Source: CAVZBW01 sp963778465
GTDB taxonomy: Bacteria > Actinomycetota > Acidimicrobiia > Acidimicrobiales > RAAP-2
Length of the DNA: 64,000 bases
Direction of reading: 5' to 3'
Assembly (NCBI GenBank): GCA_963778465.1
Contig: CAVZUK010000003.1
Span: 248,001 to 312,000, forward strand
A program made the position numbers and the translations under genes. Positions 1-8,492 of the stretch are shown here, one piece after another. The notes under the pieces are model-generated. The model searched no databases, was not told where the DNA came from, and was given only the letters and a program-made list of their open reading frames with translations. Position 1 is the first letter of the stretch, and each line of letters starts with the position of its first letter.

Positions 1-136
1 CCCTTGATGCACCGACTTGGCGACGCTACACCCGAGCGTCGCATTCGGGCCCCTCCCCTCTCGTCGACCCCCGTCGCGGGCGTGAGGAGCACCGTGGCCG
101 TGAAGAGCTCCGTGGGCACGAGCAATACGATGAGAC
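1..136. other. Left edge, no gene supported
   Basis: I see no convincing coding sequence, RNA or repeat here. Open frames crossing it on the minus strand are shadows of the LLM oxidoreductase gene. It probably holds the promoter of that gene, but I cannot place boxes. Confidence 0.4.
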
Positions 137-940
137 ATGGCCGACGATCGCCAGGGGAGTCGCGAGGCCAGTAGCGCCGGGCGATTCAAGGTGGGCGCCC
201 AGTTGCATCCGTCCCACACCGGGCTCGGAGATCTGCGAGAGGCGTGGCGTCGCGCAGAGGCCCTCGGCGTCGATTCGATCTGGGTCTGGGACCACTTCTT
301 CCCGACGGTGGGATCCCCCGACGGACCGAATTTCGAATGCTGGTCGCTCCTCGCGGCGATGGCCGCCGACACCACCCTTCCGCTGGTGGGAACACTCGTC
401 CTCAGCATCGGCTACCGCAATCCGGACCTGCTCGCGGACATGGCCCGGACGGTCGACGTTCTCTCCGGCGGCCGACTGGTCCTCGGCGTGGGGGCGGGTT
501 GGTTCGAGCGGGACTACGAGGAGTACGGCTTCCCTTTCGGATCGGCGTCGTCCCGGTTGTCCGAGTTGGAAAAGGGCATCGAGCGCGTCCGTCGGCGGCT
601 CTCCCGACTCGACCCGCCACCGGCCGGCCGCCTGCCCATCCTGGTCGGCGGGGGTGGGGAGCGGGTGACGCTGCGCATCGTGGCGGAGCATGCCGACGCG
701 TGGAACGCCTTCGGTCCGCTCGACGTCTGGCAGGCCAAGAATGCCGTCTTGGACCAGTGGTGCGAACGAGCGGGCCGAGATCCCGCCGACGTCGAACGGA
801 CGGTCACGCTGATCGACCCCGGCGAGGTGGACCAGGTGGACGGCTACCTCGCCGCGGGGGCGACCCACGTCATCTTCGGTTGCCCCCCGCCGTACGACTT
901 CAAGGCGTTGCGTCGCCTGTTGGCAATGGCGGGCCGATAA
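137..940 (+). CDS. LLM-class F420/flavin-dependent oxidoreductase
   Basis: A 267-residue luciferase-like monooxygenase-fold protein. The N-terminal strand (FKVGAQLHPSH), the VDSIWVWDHF motif, the GTLVLSIGYRNPDLLADMARTVD helix region (read in two pieces) and LVLGVGAGW are typical of actinobacterial F420-dependent LLM enzymes, which move a hydride between F420 and small substrates in the cytosol. The C-terminal half has the usual ILVGGGGER cofactor-side loop and HADAWN. The ATG start at 137 is followed by a short polar tail before the barrel begins. The gene is convergent with the next amidohydrolase and overlaps its 3' end by about 40 bases. The substrate cannot be told from sequence. Confidence 0.85.
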   Translation: MADDRQGSREASSAGRFKVGAQLHPSHTGLGDLREAWRRAEALGVDSIWVWDHFFPTVGSPDGPNFECWSLLAAMAADTTLPLVGTLVLSIGYRNPDLLADMARTVDVLSGGRLVLGVGAGWFERDYEEYGFPFGSASSRLSELEKGIERVRRRLSRLDPPPAGRLPILVGGGGERVTLRIVAEHADAWNAFGPLDVWQAKNAVLDQWCERAGRDPADVERTVTLIDPGEVDQVDGYLAAGATHVIFGCPPPYDFKALRRLLAMAGR

Positions 941-2153
941 CGGAGCGAGTTTGGGTGGGTCGGCCCTGCTCGTCGGACAACCCGAGCAGGGAGCTGGCGT
1001 TGCCTCTCAAGACCTTGCGCAGCTCGATGTCATCGAGCCGATCGGCGAAGCATCGGACCGCGTCGAGGGTCCGTGGCCAGGTCGAGTCCTGGTGCGGGTA
1101 GTCGGTCTCAAAGGTGATCTGGTCGATCCCGATGACCTCACGGGCTTCCAGGCCGGTCAGGTCGTCGTAGAAGCAGCCGTAGACCTGGCCCATGTAGCTG
1201 CTCGGCGGGCGGGGGAGACGGCGGTCACCCTGCCCCCAGATCTCCTTGGCCCATAGGTTGTCGGCCCGCTCGAGCACGTAGGGAATCCACCCGATCTGGC
1301 CTTCGGCGAAGCAGATCCGCAGGTCGGGGTGTCGGGCCAGCACCCCCGAGAAGAGCCAGTCCGTGAGCGCCATCGTCGAGGTGAGGAACACCAGCGTGGC
1401 GGTCACCGCCGGCGGCGCGTCGGCGGACGAGGTCAGCCAGGTGGACCCCGAGCCGATGTGCATGAACACCGCCGTCCGGGTCTCGGCGCACGCGGCGAAG
1501 AACGGCTCCCAGTGCCCCTCGGGGTCGTGGATCGTCGGGAGGCCGAGCTTGCCCGGCAGCTCCGAGAAGGCCACGGATCTCACGCCGCGAGCGGCGTTCC
1601 GCCGCACCTCGTCCGCCGCAAGACGAGGGTCCCAGAGCGGCACGATGCACAGCGGTACCAGCCGGCCACCCGAGTCGCCCGCCCACTCCTCCACCATCCA
1701 GTCGTTGAACGCCCGAACGCAGGCCAGGGCGAGGTCCTTGTCGGACCGCTCGGCGAAGAGCTGGCCGCAGAACCGGGGATACGTGGGGAAGCACAGGGAG
1801 GCCTCGACGTGGTTGAGATCCATGTCGGCCAGCCGGGCACCCGGGTCGTAGCAGCCCGGGCGCATCTGGTCGAAGGCGATGGGTCCCATCCACCAGTCGG
1901 ACTCGTCGTAGCCGGCACAGGCATTGAGCATCTGGTGGCACCACGCCAGGTCCTCGTACACCCACCAGTCCGTCTGCGGGCCGTCCCCGCCCTTGCGGAA
2001 CACCTGGTTCCCCTGGATCCAGTCGGTGGCGTAGGAGTCCCGGACCACCCGGGGTCCCCGATCCCGCAGGGCTGCGGGCAGCCACCGCTCCCAGAGGTGG
2101 GACGGCTCGATGACATGGTCGTCGACCGAGATGATGCGAGGTATGTCGCGCAT
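900..2153 (-). CDS. Amidohydrolase family 2 (PF04909) metal-dependent hydrolase
   Basis: A 417-residue TIM-barrel amidohydrolase. It begins IISVDDHVIEP, the usual first metal-binding strand of this family with its D-x-H signature, and carries MHIGSGS (His ligand region), FAEGQIGWIP and FETDYPHQDSTWP near the C-terminus, where the Asp ligand and a conserved YPH sit. These enzymes hydrolyse or decarboxylate small organic acids and often act in aromatic or steroid ring catabolism. Start chosen at 2153 because GGGAGGGG lies directly upstream; a longer frame to 2228 lacks family similarity. Paralogues lie at 35308-36531 and 37369-38712. Confidence 0.85.
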   Translation of the reverse strand: MRDIPRIISVDDHVIEPSHLWERWLPAALRDRGPRVVRDSYATDWIQGNQVFRKGGDGPQTDWWVYEDLAWCHQMLNACAGYDESDWWMGPIAFDQMRPGCYDPGARLADMDLNHVEASLCFPTYPRFCGQLFAERSDKDLALACVRAFNDWMVEEWAGDSGGRLVPLCIVPLWDPRLAADEVRRNAARGVRSVAFSELPGKLGLPTIHDPEGHWEPFFAACAETRTAVFMHIGSGSTWLTSSADAPPAVTATLVFLTSTMALTDWLFSGVLARHPDLRICFAEGQIGWIPYVLERADNLWAKEIWGQGDRRLPRPPSSYMGQVYGCFYDDLTGLEAREVIGIDQITFETDYPHQDSTWPRTLDAVRCFADRLDDIELRKVLRGNASSLLGLSDEQGRPTQTRSVIGPPLPTGDATP

Positions 2154-2296
2154 GGCCCCTCCCGCAGGGAAATCGACGGCCGGGACGGATTCCCCCCCAG
2201 CCCACCCCTTCTCGGGGGAATCATGCACCGTCGGCGGCCCCGGGGCCCTCGAGAACGGGGGAATGATCCGTTTGGCGAGCCGGTTCGTATCACAAG

Positions 2297-2881
2297 GTGG
2301 TGAGAAGGCGCCGGGATCCGCAGGACGACTCGGTCTCTGACGAGGCCCTGCTCGCGGGCATCGCCGTCGGCGACGAGCAGGCAGGCCTCGCCTTCGTCCG
2401 GCGCTACCAGGGCCGTCTCTACGGGCTGGCCCTGCGGGTTGTCGGGGATCCGACGCTGGCGGAGGACATTGCCCAGGAGGCCTTCATCCGGATCATCCGG
2501 CACGCCGAGGTATTCGACGCCCGGCGCGGGTCCGTCACGACCTGGGCGCTCACGATCACGCGCAACCTGGCGATCGATGCCCTGCGTGTCCGCCGAAGCA
2601 CCCCCACCGCTCCGGACGACCAACTGTTCCTCGAGCTGATGAGCACCGAGCGGCTGCCCGAGGACGTCGCCGACAGCGGGGACGCCCTCGACCGTGCCCG
2701 GACCGCCCTCGCCGGCCTGCCGATCGAGCAGCGCCGAGCGGTCGTGCTGGCCGCCATGTACGGGCGGAGCGCGACGGAGATCGCAGAATCGGAGCAGATT
2801 CCCGTCGGGACGGCCAAGGGCCGGATCCGGATGGGCATGGCCAAGCTTCGGGATGCAGTGGTAATAGAGGAGTCCCCATGA
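2297..2881 (+). CDS. ECF-type RNA polymerase sigma factor
   Basis: 194 residues with sigma region 2 (EDIAQEAFIRII, then TWALTITRNLAIDALR) and region 4 helix-turn-helix (YGRSATEIAESEQIPVGTAK). It would direct RNA polymerase to a stress or envelope regulon. The GTG start at 2297 is preceded by a weak AAGG. The last codons overlap the start of the following anti-sigma gene (ATGA), a translational coupling that is typical of ECF/anti-sigma pairs. The genes downstream to 7.6 kb encode membrane and exported proteins and are a plausible regulon (inference). Subgroup cannot be assigned with certainty; SigK/SigL-like groups are possible. Confidence 0.9.
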   Translation: MVRRRRDPQDDSVSDEALLAGIAVGDEQAGLAFVRRYQGRLYGLALRVVGDPTLAEDIAQEAFIRIIRHAEVFDARRGSVTTWALTITRNLAIDALRVRRSTPTAPDDQLFLELMSTERLPEDVADSGDALDRARTALAGLPIEQRRAVVLAAMYGRSATEIAESEQIPVGTAKGRIRMGMAKLRDAVVIEESP

Positions 2882-3570
2882 GCGGCTACGTCGACGATCC
2901 GAGCACGTGCGAGTCGATGCAGGAGGAGCTGACCGAGCTCGCGCTCGCGACGCTGTCCGGGCGCAGCCGATCGGAGGTGCTCGAGCACGTCAAGTCCTGC
3001 CCGCGTTGCAGCACCACCCTCGAACAACTCGCGGACGTCACCGACACCCTCCTGCTCCTCTCGCCGGAGGTCGAGCCACCGCTCGGGTTCGAGAGCCGTC
3101 TCGCGGGGAAGCTGGAGGAGCCGCGGGGGGAGCCCGAGCGGGTGACCCGGCTGCGGCGTTTCCGCCGAACGAGCCTGCTGCTGGCCGTCGCCGCCGTCCT
3201 CGCCCTCCTGGGGTTCGGCCTCACCTCGTTGGTCGGTTCCGGCGGTGGCAACAACCCGGTGCAGTCGGCCTCGACCGGGCAGGCCACCGCGAATCTCACG
3301 TCGGACGGTCACGTCGTCGGCCAGGCCAGGATCTCGGGGGGCCAGCCCGCGTGGATGTACATGACCGTCAACGGTGTGCACTGGTCGGGCACGGTCAAGT
3401 GCCAGGCGACGCTCGCGGGAGGGAAGGTGGAGACGGTGGGGGTGTTCAACCTCTCGAACGGGAGCGGCGACTGGGGCGCTCCCCTGACCTCACCAGCGGG
3501 CGACGTGCGCTCGGCGCGACTCGTCTCCCCCAATGGGACGGTTCTCGCCAGTGCCCGGTTCTCGGCGTAG
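2878..3570 (+). CDS. Membrane anti-sigma factor with zinc-finger (ZAS) motif
   Basis: 230 residues. The cytosolic N-terminal domain contains H-x3-C-x2-C (HVKSCPRC, about residues 37-44), the ZAS zinc motif that holds ECF sigma factors. A single membrane helix follows (SLLLAVAAVLALLGFGLTSL, about residues 98-117). The extracytoplasmic C-terminal half is rich in Gly, Ser and Thr and resembles the RskA-type sensor domain. Overlaps the sigma gene by four bases, so the two are made together. Expected role: sequester the upstream sigma factor until an envelope signal releases it. Confidence 0.88.
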   Translation: MSGYVDDPSTCESMQEELTELALATLSGRSRSEVLEHVKSCPRCSTTLEQLADVTDTLLLLSPEVEPPLGFESRLAGKLEEPRGEPERVTRLRRFRRTSLLLAVAAVLALLGFGLTSLVGSGGGNNPVQSASTGQATANLTSDGHVVGQARISGGQPAWMYMTVNGVHWSGTVKCQATLAGGKVETVGVFNLSNGSGDWGAPLTSPAGDVRSARLVSPNGTVLASARFSA

Positions 3571-4300
3571 TGCGCCCGTCGCCCCCGCACCCGGCGGGTC
3601 GGGGATTCCCCGTGCCCGAGTGGATGGCCGCCCCACTCCGTGGACCGAGAGGGCGCTCCGACGTTGGCGGGTGGGCGAGCTCGTGCCCGGTCGGGTCGAG
3701 CCATTCCTCCGGTTCGCGGCGAACCTCGTCGGCGCGGGCGGCGCAGCCCTCTTTGCCTACGCGAACCTCCGCTTCTACCTGACGACCCACCGTCTGATCG
3801 GCGTCGCCTTCCTCGCCGAGCAGATGTGGGTGGTGGTCGCATACCTCGTCCGCCGCCCGGCCCGGATCGTCAGCCGGCGCTCGGGCGACTGGCTCCTCGC
3901 CTTCGGCGGGACCTTTGCCGGGGTCCTGTTCCGTCCCGTCGGCGTCCATCCCCAGTGGGGCCTCGACGCCGGGCTGGCGCTGCAGCTGGCCGGCCTTACC
4001 GTGTCGATCTGGTCCTTCCTCGCACTGGGCCGCTCCTTCGGTTTCGTCGCCTCGGATCGAGGCCTGGTCCAGCGCGGTCCCTATTCGGTCGTGCGGCATC
4101 CGATCTACGCCGCCTACCTTCTCCTCTATTCGGGCTACCTCCTGCAGAGCCTCTCCGTGCGGAACGCCTTCGTGATGGCGCTGGCGGTGAGCTGCAACGT
4201 CGGACGGGTCCGTGCGGAGGAGCGCGTTCTGGCGACGAACAGGGAGTACTCGAGGTACCGGGACCGCGTTCGCTCCCGGCTGATCCCGGGCGTGTGGTGA
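3533..4300 (+). CDS. Isoprenylcysteine carboxyl methyltransferase (ICMT)-like membrane protein
   Basis: 255 residues with several hydrophobic helices and the ICMT/phospholipid methyltransferase signature near the C-terminus: RGPYSVVRHPIYAAYLL followed by EERVL and Y-x2-Y-x2-RVRSRLIP. In bacteria such proteins methylate unknown lipids or small molecules at the membrane, using SAM. The ATG at 3533 overlaps the anti-sigma gene by 38 bases; an in-frame GTG at 3620 would avoid the overlap and may be the true start. The operon position after sigma/anti-sigma suggests control by that pair (inference). Confidence 0.75.
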   Translation: MGRFSPVPGSRRSAPVAPAPGGSGIPRARVDGRPTPWTERALRRWRVGELVPGRVEPFLRFAANLVGAGGAALFAYANLRFYLTTHRLIGVAFLAEQMWVVVAYLVRRPARIVSRRSGDWLLAFGGTFAGVLFRPVGVHPQWGLDAGLALQLAGLTVSIWSFLALGRSFGFVASDRGLVQRGPYSVVRHPIYAAYLLLYSGYLLQSLSVRNAFVMALAVSCNVGRVRAEERVLATNREYSRYRDRVRSRLIPGVW

Positions 4301-4402
4301 CGGAGGCCCCCAAGAAAGTGTCCCGAGCAATTGATCTCGGCCCTCGGCTCGTCCGTAGTCCTTGGTGACCGGGAATCGACGCACAAGAGGAGAGAACCCG
4401 AC

Positions 4403-4933
4403 ATGGAGCACACGATCCGACGCCGAAAGAACCTTCGCACGCTGCGAGCGGTGGGCATGGCGGGCGCGCTGTTCGCCGTAGGCGGGCTGTCGACGGCCCT
4501 CGCCGCGGGCACCGCAGGTGCGCAGACGAGCTCGACCGTCTCGACGATGAAGACGACCAAGTACGGCACGATCCTCGTCAGCGGCAACACGGTCTACACG
4601 TTGCAGCCGAGCAAGACGGCGTGCACCACCCAGTGCCTCAAGATCTGGCCGGAGGTCGTGCTTCCCAAGGGCGTGACCAAGGCCAAGGCGGGCAGCGGGG
4701 TGGACGCAGCCAAGCTCGGCACCATCAAGCGGAGCAACGGCGCCCTCCAGGTGACCTACGGCGGAAAGCCGCTGTACTGGTTCTCGGGCGACACGGCCCA
4801 CGGACAGGTCAACGGGAACATCACCGACACGTGGGGCAAGTGGTCCGTGGACGTGACCTCCAAGGCCGGCGCCAGCTCGAGCTCCGGCTCTTCGGGCGGC
4901 TCGAGCGCCGGCTCGGGCGGCGCCTCCTTCTAG
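4403..4933 (+). CDS. Exported secreted-repeat protein (PF03640/COG4315)
   Basis: 176 residues. A long Tat/Sec-like signal peptide (Arg-rich start RRRKNLRTLR, then hydrophobic AVGMAGALFAVGGLSTALA) ends near an AGAQ cleavage region. The mature part has two copies of the secreted-repeat motif, including TLQPSKTACTTQCLKIWP and VTYGGKPLYWFSGDTAHGQVNG (quoted in part), with a conserved Cys pair. The tail is a Ser/Gly linker. Start 4403 is set by AGAGGAGAG just upstream. Family function is unknown; some members bind haem or metals. A second protein with this domain is at 6702-7619. Confidence 0.82.
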   Translation: MEHTIRRRKNLRTLRAVGMAGALFAVGGLSTALAAGTAGAQTSSTVSTMKTTKYGTILVSGNTVYTLQPSKTACTTQCLKIWPEVVLPKGVTKAKAGSGVDAAKLGTIKRSNGALQVTYGGKPLYWFSGDTAHGQVNGNITDTWGKWSVDVTSKAGASSSSGSSGGSSAGSGGASF

Positions 4934-4973
4934 GCCGTTCGATCTCGGCCGAGACCGGACTCCCGAGGCTCTC

Positions 4974-6065
4974 ATGTCCTCCGTCGCCGTCACGCCCGCC
5001 CGGACCCCCGCAGCATCACCGTTGGTGCGGGGGGACCGGGCGGGCTACCGGTCCCAGAGGGGACTTTCGTCCCGCGTCTACCTTCCCCCCCTCTCCATCG
5101 CTGCCGTGGCCGCGGTGCTGGTGGGGCTCGGTTGGTGGACGGACTGGGGAGGTGCGACGTTCGGCGGTTCGGTGACGGCGCTGCGTGTGGTGATCGTCGG
5201 TCCCCTGAGCCTGGCGATCATTGCGGTCATCTTGGTCGTGGAACGCATCTGGCCGGCGCAACGCCGTCCCCTGTTCGCCCGGGGTTACCAGCACGACGTG
5301 CTCTTCACCGTGCTCAACGTGGCCCTCGTGGTGCCCCTCGTGACGGCGCTCACCCTTTCCTTCGACGCCGTCGTCCGGCACCTGTTCCCGTGGATCGTGC
5401 TGCCCAAGATGGGGACCGTCCCGCACTGGGCCGCCATCGCCGCCATCTTCGTGGCGATGGACTTCTGCAATTGGTTCGCCCACCTCGCGAACCACCGTGT
5501 CCGGATGCTGTGGCGATTCCACGAGCTCCACCATTCTCAGGAGGACCTGAACGTCCTCACGGTCTTCCGGACTCACCCCCTCATCCACGTCTCCTACCTC
5601 ATCGCGCTGGTGCCCGGGTTGGTGCTCCTGGCCAACGGCACGCTCTCGACCACATTGCTCGCCGTCTACGGCGCCATCGTGGCGTTCGCGCATTCGAACA
5701 CCCGACTCGGGTTCGGGCCCCTCCGGCGGGTGGTCGTGAGCCCCAACTACCACCGGATCCATCACATGCTGGACGGACCCCAGGACGTCAACCTCGGCTT
5801 CGTGCTGACGATCTGGGACCAGATCTTCCGCACCGCGGTCTTCCCGACCGCGGAGACGGTCAGGACCGATACGGGGCTGCCGGGTCGGCCCCTGGTCGTC
5901 GAGCAGTCCCTGCCGAAGTCGCGCCAGCTCTCGGTCTTCGGCGCCCAGCTCCTGGCACCGTTCCGGCCGGTGGAGGGGCGGGCCGACATCTCGGCCGACC
6001 CGCCTGGCACGCTGTGGACCCGGAGCTCTGCGAGACAAGACGCCTCGGGGAGCCGAGCATCGTGA
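4974..6065 (+). CDS. Fatty acid hydroxylase / sterol desaturase family membrane enzyme
   Basis: 363 residues with about four membrane helices and the di-iron histidine set of the family: HLANH (within WFAHLANHRVRM), FHELHH and NYHRIHH. Such enzymes hydroxylate or desaturate lipids and sterols with O2 at the cytosolic face of the membrane. Length is somewhat longer than many bacterial members because of a roughly 35-residue polar N-terminal tail. Same strand and close spacing with the secreted-repeat and DoxX genes suggests one transcription unit devoted to the envelope. Confidence 0.85.
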   Translation: MSSVAVTPARTPAASPLVRGDRAGYRSQRGLSSRVYLPPLSIAAVAAVLVGLGWWTDWGGATFGGSVTALRVVIVGPLSLAIIAVILVVERIWPAQRRPLFARGYQHDVLFTVLNVALVVPLVTALTLSFDAVVRHLFPWIVLPKMGTVPHWAAIAAIFVAMDFCNWFAHLANHRVRMLWRFHELHHSQEDLNVLTVFRTHPLIHVSYLIALVPGLVLLANGTLSTTLLAVYGAIVAFAHSNTRLGFGPLRRVVVSPNYHRIHHMLDGPQDVNLGFVLTIWDQIFRTAVFPTAETVRTDTGLPGRPLVVEQSLPKSRQLSVFGAQLLAPFRPVEGRADISADPPGTLWTRSSARQDASGSRAS

Positions 6066-6112
6066 GCCGCATCGGAGATAGCCCCGCCCACGTCGTGGGG
6101 AGGGAGGGAGAT

Positions 6113-6700
6113 ATGACGACGACGACGACCGCACCTCCGGCGCACGGGCGCAGCGTGCGCACCTTGTTGGCCGCAGTGGTCAGCACGCGGACGGCCGCAC
6201 GTCCCACCGACTGCGCGCTGCTGGCAGCGCGGATCGCGCTCGTGTGGATCTTCGTCTACTACGGGGCAGGGAAGCTCTTCGGGGCGTTCAACGGTCCCGG
6301 GCTTCATGGCACGGCGCTCTACTTCTCCAACACCGCACACCTCCACCCCGGCGGATTCTGGGCCGTGGTCGGGGGCATCACCGAGTTCGCCGCGGCCATC
6401 GCCATCGCCATCGGGCTCGGCTCCCGCCTGGCCGGCTTGGCGCTGTTCGGGGACATGGTGATGGCGATGATCACGGTCACCTGGTCGACGGGTATCAACT
6501 CCTCCAACCCGCCCCCGGGCTATCAGTTGAACCTCGCGCTCTGCGTCCTGGCCCTCGTCGTGGCGATCCTCGGCTCCGGCCGTTTCAGCCTGGACGCCCT
6601 GATCGAGCGACGGCTGCGCGGGGCGAGCGCAGGTCCCGGTCGCCTGACGGTGCTCCACGGCCGGCCGCGGCTGGCCGACCAAGACCTCCCGAGTCGCTGA
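6113..6700 (+). CDS. DoxX family membrane protein
   Basis: 195 residues, four predicted membrane helices; the segment ARIALVWIFVYYGAGKLFGAF is a typical DoxX first helix with its conserved Gly-Lys-Leu. Start ATG at 6113 has GGAGGGAGGG upstream. DoxX proteins are linked to thiosulfate:quinone oxidoreductase subunits or to membrane oxidoreductase complexes in thiol stress; which applies here is unknown. One base separates it from the next gene, so the two are likely co-translated. Confidence 0.8.
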   Translation: MTTTTTAPPAHGRSVRTLLAAVVSTRTAARPTDCALLAARIALVWIFVYYGAGKLFGAFNGPGLHGTALYFSNTAHLHPGGFWAVVGGITEFAAAIAIAIGLGSRLAGLALFGDMVMAMITVTWSTGINSSNPPPGYQLNLALCVLALVVAILGSGRFSLDALIERRLRGASAGPGRLTVLHGRPRLADQDLPSR

Positions 6701-6701
6701 G

Positions 6702-7619
6702 ATGAGCATCGGCACGGAGGGAAGGGGTGCGACGACGGCCAGGTCGAGCCTGGCGCGCCGGGACCTGAAGCGGCTCCTCTTGCGGCTGGTCGGGGCAGGG
6801 CTGCTGCTCGCGACGGGCGGGATCCACCTGGATCTGTACCTGACCGGCTACCAGACGATCCCGACGATCGGATGGCTCTTCCTCCTCCAGATCATCTCGG
6901 CGTTCGCGCTCGGGCTGTTGGTCCTGGTGACGAGCAGCAGGGTGGTCGCCGCCCTCGGTGCGGGCTTCGCTCTGGCCACGCTCGGCGGCTATCTCCTCTC
7001 GCTGTGGGTCGGGCTGTTCGGGTTCCGGGAGGTGCGGACCACGGTCGGCATCGTCGCCGCCATCGTCGAGATCGTGGCGTTCGCCGTCCTGGCCGCGTTG
7101 GCCTGCTATCCGGCCCGTCAGGACGAGCCGGCCGGCCCAGGGATCCCGGGCACGCGCCGCATCGAGCGGCTGCTGGCGGGAATTCCCGGCGCGGGTTGGG
7201 CCGTCGCCACGCTGTCCGTCCTCGCGGCGATCCTTTTGGTCGCGGCCCTGGCCACGGCCGGTCCGGCCTCGTCGAGCGGGAGCACGTCGACGGCGCTGCT
7301 CAAGGTCGGTGACGTCCATGGCGAGATGGTGGTGACGAACGCCAAGGGCTACACGCTGTATTGGTTCGTTCCCGACAGCGCGACGAAGTCGACGTGCTAC
7401 GGAACCTGCGCCGCCTACTGGCCGCCGGTGACGGGAACCCCGGTGGCGGGCCCGGGCGTGACCGGGAAGATCGGGACGATCACGCGGTCCGATGGCCAGA
7501 CTCAGGTCACCTACGACCGGCACCCGCTCTACACCTACGTCGGCGACTCTGCGCCCGGCCAGGAGAACGGCAACGCCATCAACTTGAACGGCGGGCTGTG
7601 GTACGCCATCAAGCCGTAG
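6702..7619 (+). CDS. Membrane protein with C-terminal secreted-repeat domain (PF03640)
   Basis: 305 residues. Residues about 25-200 hold five to six hydrophobic helices; the last 105 residues form a secreted-repeat module (YTLYWFVPDSATKSTCYGTC, then TQVTYDRHPLYTYVGDSAPG and GGLWYAIKP) that should face outside. The module matches the free exported protein at 4403-4933, including a conserved Cys pair, so the locus codes both a soluble and a membrane-tethered form. Function unknown. A possible role is a membrane redox or electron-transfer unit with DoxX (inference). Confidence 0.78.
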   Translation: MSIGTEGRGATTARSSLARRDLKRLLLRLVGAGLLLATGGIHLDLYLTGYQTIPTIGWLFLLQIISAFALGLLVLVTSSRVVAALGAGFALATLGGYLLSLWVGLFGFREVRTTVGIVAAIVEIVAFAVLAALACYPARQDEPAGPGIPGTRRIERLLAGIPGAGWAVATLSVLAAILLVAALATAGPASSSGSTSTALLKVGDVHGEMVVTNAKGYTLYWFVPDSATKSTCYGTCAAYWPPVTGTPVAGPGVTGKIGTITRSDGQTQVTYDRHPLYTYVGDSAPGQENGNAINLNGGLWYAIKP

Positions 7620-7631
7620 GCGGCATCGGGC

Positions 7632-8473
7632 TCAGTCCTTGAAGTAGTGACCCTCCTCGAGGTCGTCGAGGAGGCCGGGGTGGGTCGGTAGCCAGTCCAG
7701 GAGGCTTCGGGTCGCTGCGCTCGAGGTCGGGTTGTCGAGCGCCACGAGCGGACCGAGGAAGCCGAAGTGCTGGTCCGCAGCCGAGGGATCGATGGAGGCC
7801 ACCGGAAGGTCGAGGTGGCGCCCGATGACCTCGGCGATGGCCCGGAACGGCACCCCTTCGTCCCCCACCCCGTGCAACCGCGAGCCCGCCGGCGCCGCTT
7901 CGAGCGCCAACCGGTACAGGTGCGCCGCGTCGAGGGTGTGCAGTGCGGGCCAGCGGTTGGCTCCCTCACCGGCATAGGCGGAGACGCCCCTTCGTCGGGC
8001 GGTGTCGATCAGTCGGTGGGTGAACCCGTGGCGATCGAGCGAGCTGTGGACCAACGGAGAGAGGCGGACGACCGACGACCGCACGCCTCTCTCGGCCATC
8101 GCGATGGTGGCGTTCTCCGAGTCGACCCGCGGGCCTCCGTCGAGCACGTCCTGCTCGGTGCCCACCCGGCCGGGTGCGGCGAGTGCGAGCAGGAGCGTGC
8201 CCGAGGTGACGACGAAGGGCTTGTCCGAGTCCTGGAGCGCACCGCCCATCGCCTCGACGGCGCGCAGGTCGGCGACGGCAGCCCCCGGCAGGTCCTCGAG
8301 GTCGTGCTTGAAGGCCAGGTGGACGACGCCGTCGGCCCCCTGGGCGGTCTCGCGAAGCCGGTCCACGTCGTCCAGGTCGCCCGGGATCGCCTTGACGCCG
8401 AGAGCGGCCAGGGTGTCGGCCGCTCGGGGCGAGCGGGCGAGTCCGAGGACCACCCAATGACAGTGACTGTCAT
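7632..8473 (-). pseudogene. NAD(P)-dependent epimerase/dehydratase-like gene missing its nucleotide loop
   Basis: From 8458 downward the protein VVLGLARSPRAADTLAALG through HYFKD matches extended SDR/NmrA-like sugar-nucleotide or aldehyde reductases. The expected start, MTVTVIG, is present from ATG 8473 but in another frame, and the next 20-25 residues (Gly-rich G-x2-G-x2-G loop and helix) are absent. The join of MTVTVIG to VVLGLARS therefore looks like a small deletion that removes the cofactor loop. Either a real pseudogene or an assembly collapse. Divergent from the TetR gene, with a palindrome over its start. Confidence 0.6.
8458..8472. promoter_or_regulatory. Perfect 15-bp palindrome, probable TetR operator
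   Basis: TGACAGTGACTGTCA is a perfect inverted repeat (7-bp arms, one central base), lying 20 bases before the TetR start at 8493 and across the start codon of the divergent epimerase. Position between a TetR gene and its divergent neighbour is the standard place for an autoregulatory operator. Confidence 0.65.
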
Positions 8474-8492
8474 CCCCCTGGTACGATGCGGC

